Origin: Candidatus Pacearchaeota archaeon
Lineage (GTDB): Archaea; Nanoarchaeota; Nanoarchaeia; Pacearchaeales; GW2011-AR1
NCBI GenBank assembly: GCA_002686195.1
Contig: NZAS01000003.1
Span: 1 to 24,937, forward strand
DNA length: 24,937 nt
Direction: 5' to 3'
Part shown: positions 21,418-24,937 of the stretch, piece by piece
Layout of the letters: the number at the start of each line of letters is the position of its first letter
How positions within the stretch are numbered: position 1 is the first letter of the stretch
Translations under genes and position numbers: made by a program
Notes under the pieces: model-generated
What the model saw: only the letters and a program-made list of their open reading frames with translations
Told to the model about the DNA's origin: nothing
The model's database searches: none

Positions 21418-21945
21418 ATGAACAAAGGAATGAAAGTAATGCTTCTTGTAATGATTGTTTCTTTAGTCATTGCTTCATTATGGAACACTATCCCTTTCAT
21501 CAAAGACACAATCCACCTCATTCTCAATCCAACAGCAGGTGCACTTCTTAACTGGAACACAGATATTGGAATGATCATAGTAACTTTAATAATAATCTTA
21601 CTAATAACTCTCGTCCAAAAATTCACAATTGACGCAGAAACAATGGCTGAAATCAAAAAAGAGCAAAAGTTCCTAAAAGAAGAGATGAAAACTTACAAGG
21701 AGCATCCAGAAAAGATGATGGAACTCCAGAAAAAGCAGTTAGAAATGATTCCAAGAACTTTTGAGATAACAATGAAACCCCTAATCTACACAGCAATCCC
21801 AATCATCCTTTTCTTCAGATGGTTTAATGACTATTTCACAGCAGTTGACGTAAAAATCTTCGGCTTCTTCTCTTGGTTCTGGGCATACTTGCTCCTTAGC
21901 ATAATCTTCTCACTAATACTCCGAAAGATTCTTAAACTGCCTTAA
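21418..21945 (+). CDS. DUF106 / Oxa1-superfamily membrane insertase-like protein
   Basis: This 175-aa archaeal DUF106 family member is related to the YidC/Oxa1/EMC3 insertases. It has TM helices at about 6-22, 50-67, 119-135 and 148-168. The cytoplasmic region between the second and third (about 68-115, AETMAEIKKEQKFLKEEMKTYKEHPEKMMELQKKQ) is a charged coiled-coil pair typical of the superfamily. The segment MIPRTFEITMKPLIYTAIPIILFFRWFNDYF is the most family-like part. In many archaea this gene is separated from secY by adenylate kinase and followed by a cytidylate kinase; here it follows secY directly. A role in inserting small membrane proteins is inferred from the superfamily. Confidence 0.9.
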   Translation: MNKGMKVMLLVMIVSLVIASLWNTIPFIKDTIHLILNPTAGALLNWNTDIGMIIVTLIIILLITLVQKFTIDAETMAEIKKEQKFLKEEMKTYKEHPEKMMELQKKQLEMIPRTFEITMKPLIYTAIPIILFFRWFNDYFTAVDVKIFGFFSWFWAYLLLSIIFSLILRKILKLP

Positions 21946-21963
21946 GCCCATATTTCTCATACA

Positions 21964-22371
21964 ATGTCACGAAATAATACTAGAAGAAATGCAAGAAAAC
22001 GTAAGAAAAACGGAGACGAACCTCCCGATCCTTTCGGGACTTTCCCAATTGAATTTCCAGACGAACAACGTAGATTAGAGTGGCAATTTCCAATTAATGG
22101 TACACGTCGTAGGGAATACACAGTCACTTTAACTGATACAGATTCACAAGAAGTACTATGGAGTACAACGATAGACTACTCAAATAAAAGTTCATTAAGA
22201 CATAATCCTATTGGAACTGGAGACTCCCCAGAAATTTTACTACCTTATCTCCCACTAATTCGAGAACATAATGGCAATCCTTCATTACATAACGCTTCAG
22301 ATGATATGGGGAGACAAATAGAAATAGATACAGCTCGGCAAAAAAGAAGACCTTCTTACGCTCGAGCTTAG
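21964..22371 (+). CDS. Unknown 135-aa soluble protein
   Basis: I do not recognise this protein. The N-terminus is very basic (SRNNTRRNARKRKKNG), then Pro-rich (EPPDPFGTFPIEFPDEQ). A middle region with alternating hydrophobic residues (REYTVTLTDTDSQEVLWSTTIDY) could form beta strands, and the C-terminus is basic again. It has no signal peptide, membrane span or cysteine. It starts 18 nt after the DUF106 stop and its TAG abuts the psmA stop on the opposite strand. Coding status rests on the intact 135-codon frame filling the gap between two known genes. The basic ends suggest nucleic-acid binding, but this is a guess. Confidence 0.65.
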   Translation: MSRNNTRRNARKRKKNGDEPPDPFGTFPIEFPDEQRRLEWQFPINGTRRREYTVTLTDTDSQEVLWSTTIDYSNKSSLRHNPIGTGDSPEILLPYLPLIREHNGNPSLHNASDDMGRQIEIDTARQKRRPSYARA

Positions 22372-23097
22372 TTACTTAACAAACTTCTTCAACTCTTCAC
22401 CAAACATCTTAACTAATTTTCCGCTTTCCAAAGGCACAGAAGCAACATCAAATCTTTCCAAATCAAAATTCTTTCCTAAAACCTCTTTAAATATTTTCAA
22501 ACACAACTTAATCCCATCTTCAATTGTCATGTCTTCTTTATAATCTCTTCTCAAATCTTCTTTGATCTTCTCATCATTTTCCCCAATTGCATTTGCTTTG
22601 TAAGCATAAAAGTTCCCAGTAACATCAGTTGTATACAAATGCGCTTTATTCTTATTAACTCCAGCCAATAAAATAGCAGCTCCAAATGGCCTCGCTCCTC
22701 CATACTGAGTAAACATCTGCATCTTATCAGCAATCATTCTCACAACACTCAAAGGCTCCACAGGACTTCCATATGTAACTCTATGCTGCTGAGCTAACAC
22801 TTGCGTCTGATCAATCAAAATTCTTATATCAGAACTTATCCCAGCTCCAGTTGCAATCAAATGTTCATCAATCTCAAAAATCTTCCCAGCAGATTCAGGC
22901 GCAATCAACTTATCTCTAATCCTCTTGTCAGCAACAATCACAACTCCATCTTTGCAAACAAGACCAATTGAAGAAGGCCCAAGCCTAACTGTCTTCTCAG
23001 CATACTCAACTTGAAGCAAGTGCCCTTCAGGACTGAACATAGTCGCGGCTCTGTCATAACCCATTGCCTGATGCTGCATTTCTGTCGGCATATCCAT
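22372..23097 (-). CDS. psmA: Proteasome subunit alpha
   Basis: PsmA forms the outer rings and gate of the 20S proteasome. The 241-aa protein has the alpha-type N-terminal signature GYDRAATMFSPEGHLLQVEYAEK (about 13-35) and the core VVIVADKRIRDKLI, GISSDIRILIDQTQVLAQQHR and MQMFTQYGGARPFGAAILLAG. It has no catalytic N-terminal Thr, as expected. The start at 23097 has a GGAGAGGAG Shine-Dalgarno region. It is preceded by a short upstream ORF and a hairpin that includes the start codon. The usual archaeal neighbours (SBDS and exosome genes) lie to the right, but psmA is on the opposite strand here. Confidence 0.97.
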   Translation of the reverse strand: MDMPTEMQHQAMGYDRAATMFSPEGHLLQVEYAEKTVRLGPSSIGLVCKDGVVIVADKRIRDKLIAPESAGKIFEIDEHLIATGAGISSDIRILIDQTQVLAQQHRVTYGSPVEPLSVVRMIADKMQMFTQYGGARPFGAAILLAGVNKNKAHLYTTDVTGNFYAYKANAIGENDEKIKEDLRRDYKEDMTIEDGIKLCLKIFKEVLGKNFDLERFDVASVPLESGKLVKMFGEELKKFVK

Positions 23098-23126
23098 ACT
23101 TACTCACTCCTCTCCTGAGTATGGAT
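23092..23126 (-). promoter_or_regulatory. Inverted repeat sequestering the psmA start codon
   Basis: On the mRNA strand ATCCATACT (23126-23118) and AGTATGGAT (23100-23092) are perfect 9-bp complements around a 17-nt loop. The loop holds the purine-rich Shine-Dalgarno region GGAGAGGAG. The psmA ATG lies inside the 3' arm. The 5' arm and loop belong to the upstream ORF, so translating ribosomes would open the stem. Confidence 0.55.
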
Positions 23127-23156
23127 GCTCAAAATCTTTGATTTTGTTGTGTTCAT
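23100..23156 (-). CDS. 18-codon upstream ORF in the psmA leader
   Basis: The ORF runs ATG to TAA and encodes MNTTKSKILSIHTQERSE. An AAGGAG Shine-Dalgarno sequence (23171-23166) sits 9 nt before its ATG, and a TATA-like box near 23202 would start the mRNA about 6 nt before that. The TAA ends 2 nt before the psmA ATG. It also contains a small hairpin, CAAAATC-ttt-GATTTTG (23146-23130). It looks like a coupling or leader peptide; no amino-acid run suggests classic attenuation. Confidence 0.5.
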   Translation of the reverse strand: MNTTKSKILSIHTQERSE

Positions 23157-23195
23157 ATTTTTCAACTCCTTATCTTAATATTATCATCAAGAAAT

Positions 23196-23210
23196 TTAAT
23201 TATAAAAAAC
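23196..23210 (-). promoter_or_regulatory. TATA-like box for the psmA leader
   Basis: On the minus strand TTTTTTATAATTAAA is centred about 23202. A start about 25 nt downstream (near 23177) places the AAGGAG of the upstream ORF right at the 5' end of the mRNA. Confidence 0.45.
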
Positions 23211-23254
23211 CTTTGTTTACCTCTTATTTAAGTTTATCTATAAATTGACCAATA

Positions 23255-23267
23255 TAATTTAAATAAC
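23255..23267 (+). promoter_or_regulatory. TATA-like box for the EamA permease
   Basis: TAATTTAAATAAC is centred 26 nt before the ATG at 23287, a leaderless arrangement. It is divergent from psmA; the 189-nt gap holds both promoters and the psmA upstream ORF. Confidence 0.5.
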
Positions 23268-23286
23268 CACAATAATTAGCCTTTAG

Positions 23287-24147
23287 ATGGTAGAATTATC
23301 TTGGTTTGTTTATGCAATTTTTGCAGCTATATCTTACGGAATCTTTCTGTCTCTGTATAAAATGCCTTCTTCTAAAAACCAGAGTAAATTTCTCATTTCT
23401 TTCATACAGCACATAGTCGGACTAATTATCTCTCTAGTTTTCTTTTTCAATCATATTTATCCCGTATCTAAAGAGGGGCTATTGCTCTCATTAACTATCG
23501 CAGTTTTATTTGTCTCCCTTTCACTCTCACAAATGTATACATTGAAATACATAAACACAAGTTCTTTATTTCCAATTACAACAACGGGAAGCTTAGTTTT
23601 AGCAGTATTGGGAGGCCTATTTTTATTCGGAGAAAGAATCTCGCTAGTTAATTTTCTAGGAATTTTTTTAGTAATTGCAATTATATTTGGCTTCATATAC
23701 CAAGGCAAAAAAATTAAATATTCTGCTCAAATACTTTTCATTATATCTGCCCTAATATCCATTTCCGCAGTTATTAAAATTTTTCAAAAATTCATCGCAG
23801 ATTCAATATCTATTCCAACATTTCTTATTTATGAACATCTTTTTGCATCTCTTTTACTTATTCCCTTAGTATTTTTATTTCACAAAAAAGATTTAAAACA
23901 AGCTTTAACAAAAAGATCATTCATAACTGGTAGTTTCGTAGGACTTTTTGGATTTTTAGGTTTTTATACTTTATTAACTGCCCTTTCAAAAGGCCCATTG
24001 ACATTAATCTCACCAATTCAGTCAACATATATACTAGTAACTGCAATAGTTAGTGCCATCCTATATAAGGAGAAACTAACAAAAAGAACAATTTTGCTAA
24101 TTCTTCTGGCAGTTCTCTCAATATTTTTAATAAAATTTAATTTCTAA
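23287..24147 (+). CDS. EamA/DMT-family permease
   Basis: This is an integral membrane transporter of the drug/metabolite superfamily with about ten helices in two EamA repeats (about 1-140 and 147-286). It has the repeat-end motifs VLGGLFLFGERISLVNFLGIFLVI and ITAIVSAI-like AIVSAILYKEKLTKRTILLILLAVL; a conserved Glu precedes the last helix of each half, as in the family. The substrate cannot be predicted. Sampled stretches are about 27-28% G+C, against about 43% in a sampled part of psmA. It separates psmA from SBDS, which are usually clustered in archaea, so it may be an insertion. Confidence 0.9.
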   Translation: MVELSWFVYAIFAAISYGIFLSLYKMPSSKNQSKFLISFIQHIVGLIISLVFFFNHIYPVSKEGLLLSLTIAVLFVSLSLSQMYTLKYINTSSLFPITTTGSLVLAVLGGLFLFGERISLVNFLGIFLVIAIIFGFIYQGKKIKYSAQILFIISALISISAVIKIFQKFIADSISIPTFLIYEHLFASLLLIPLVFLFHKKDLKQALTKRSFITGSFVGLFGFLGFYTLLTALSKGPLTLISPIQSTYILVTAIVSAILYKEKLTKRTILLILLAVLSIFLIKFNF

Positions 24148-24157
24148 ATTCCATAAC

Positions 24158-24172
24158 AATTCTTAAAAACCC
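24158..24172 (+). promoter_or_regulatory. TATA-like box for SBDS
   Basis: CAATTCTTAAAAACC is centred 25 nt before the SBDS ATG at 24191. It closely resembles the sequence following the 8153-8178 hairpin (CAATCTTTAAAAACC). Confidence 0.55.
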
Positions 24173-24190
24173 TTTACTCATAATATTAAC

Positions 24191-24871
24191 ATGCCAAACG
24201 TAGAAGCCCGTGTTAGAGTAAAAGAAAAACAATACGAAATCCTAGTCGATTTAGACGAAGCCCTCAAGGTAAAAGACGGTTCTGGCGACATCACAGCCGC
24301 GTTACAATCCAATGCAATTTTCTATGATTTACATAAGGGTCTCCAAGCATCAGAATCAGATCTAAAAGCAGCCTTCGGAACTTCAGACTTATACGAAGCC
24401 AGCAAACAAATAATCCAAAAAGGAGAAGTCCAAAAAACCCAGGAATTCCGCTCCGCAGAACAAGAGAAAAGAATCAAACAAGTAGTGGATTTGATAATAA
24501 CAAACGCAGTCGACCAAAACGGAAACCCTTATACAGAAGATAGAATAAAAAGAGCGATATCAGAAGTTTCCTACAGCTTCACCAATGCTCCTCCAGAACA
24601 GCAAATGCCAAAACTAATTGAAAAATTAAAAACAGTAATCCCAATCAGCCTCGAATTAAAAAGAATAAAATTAACAATCCCTGCCCAATACACAGGACAA
24701 GCCTACGGCCTTATCAATGAATACAAAGAAGACGAAGAATGGCTCCCAAACGGAGACTTGCAAGTAATAATAAACATCCCAGCAGGAATGCAAATCGACT
24801 TCTACGACAAACTGAACAACATCACCCACGGAGCCGTACAATCCGAAGAGCTACAAGCAGAGCCTGAATAG
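24191..24871 (+). CDS. SBDS/Sdo1 ribosome maturation protein
   Basis: SBDS helps release the anti-association factor aIF6 from the large subunit during late maturation. The 226-aa protein has the three expected domains: N-terminal (about 1-85, ARVRVKEKQYEILVD and SDLYEASKQIIQKGEVQKT), central helical (about 88-155, QEKRIKQVVDLIITNAVDQNGNPY, then RIKRAISE) and C-terminal ferredoxin-like (about 160-226, LTIPAQYTGQAYGLINEY). In archaea it usually leads an operon with exosome genes rrp4 and rrp41, which would be just beyond the right edge if that order holds. It has its own leaderless-type promoter. Confidence 0.96.
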   Translation: MPNVEARVRVKEKQYEILVDLDEALKVKDGSGDITAALQSNAIFYDLHKGLQASESDLKAAFGTSDLYEASKQIIQKGEVQKTQEFRSAEQEKRIKQVVDLIITNAVDQNGNPYTEDRIKRAISEVSYSFTNAPPEQQMPKLIEKLKTVIPISLELKRIKLTIPAQYTGQAYGLINEYKEDEEWLPNGDLQVIINIPAGMQIDFYDKLNNITHGAVQSEELQAEPE

Positions 24872-24895
24872 ATTTCTCCGAAATCTTTAAACTCG

Positions 24896-24937
24896 AAGCT
24901 TTATACTTCAAGCGAGAGTCAAAGATTGTACCACAAT
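24896..24937 (+). repeat. Intergenic repeat with hairpin, copy 2 (cut by window end)
   Basis: The 33 nt at 24896-24928 match 8130-8162 with three transitions. The hairpin 5' arm AAAGATTGT (24921-24929) is followed by ACC and ACAAT, the first half of its complement, when the window stops. Compared with copy 1, the arm change C to T is matched by G to A in the opposite arm. Confidence 0.65.

Noticed and set aside
1..24937. CRISPR arrays, tRNA, rRNA, transposase or integrase genes
   Set aside because: I looked on both strands for regular spaced repeats, tRNA-like arms and recognisable recombinase motifs and saw none.

Overview
The window looks like chromosomal DNA from an AT-rich archaeon, most likely a DPANN lineage of the Pacearchaeota/Woesearchaeota type. 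The lineage is inferred from protein style and compact layout, not from a search. The archaeal assignment itself is secure: eL19, eL32, eS4, aIF1, PCNA, an archaeal/eukaryotic-type primase, SBDS, a proteasome alpha subunit, a TrmB regulator and a DUF106 protein are all present. Many non-operon genes have a TATA-like box centred about 25-27 nt before the start codon, which points to leaderless mRNAs.

Layout. 1-1219 (+): tail of an unseen gene, a signal-peptide/one-TM surface protein, and a conserved-looking 160-aa protein. 1220-5958 (-): a primase in which the catalytic small-subunit domain is fused to a PriL-C-like domain lacking the Fe-S cysteines, followed by two Cys-rich, membrane-anchored surface proteins. 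6040-6768 (+): PCNA, divergent from the primase. 6862-8058 (-): a small double zinc-site protein and a TrmB-family regulator. 8287-21945 (+): a nearly complete archaeal S10/spc ribosomal operon, uL3-uL4-uL23-(22-aa ORF)-uL2-uS19-uL22-uS3-uL29-aIF1-uS17-uL14-uL24-eS4-uL5-uS14-uS8-uL6-eL32-eL19-uL18-uS5-uL30-(rubredoxin-like zinc protein)-uL15-SecY-DUF106. Almost all junctions are ATGA, TAATG or TAA-a-ATG, so translation is tightly coupled. 21964-22371 (+): an unknown 135-aa gene. 22372-23097 (-): proteasome alpha with an 18-codon upstream ORF. 23287-24147 (+): an EamA/DMT permease. 24191-24871 (+): SBDS.

How the genes work together. Most of the window is translation machinery (ribosomal proteins, aIF1, the 60S-maturation factor SBDS) joined to protein export (SecY, the Oxa1-superfamily DUF106 protein) and proteolysis (PsmA). 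The primase/PCNA pair supplies replication priming and processivity.

The least conventional signals are repeats and small ORFs. (i) A palindromic DNA element sits inside the coding tails of both uL22 and uL24 and is read in different frames in its first half. (ii) A 24-nt exact repeat is shared by uL24 and an unrelated surface protein. (iii) An intergenic 33-nt repeat is followed by a hairpin with matched changes in both arms, before uL3 and again at the right edge. (iv) The psmA leader has an upstream ORF and a 9-bp inverted repeat that pairs with the start codon. (v) A 22-codon ORF fits exactly between uL23 and uL2. I saw no tRNA, rRNA, CRISPR array, transposase or integrase.
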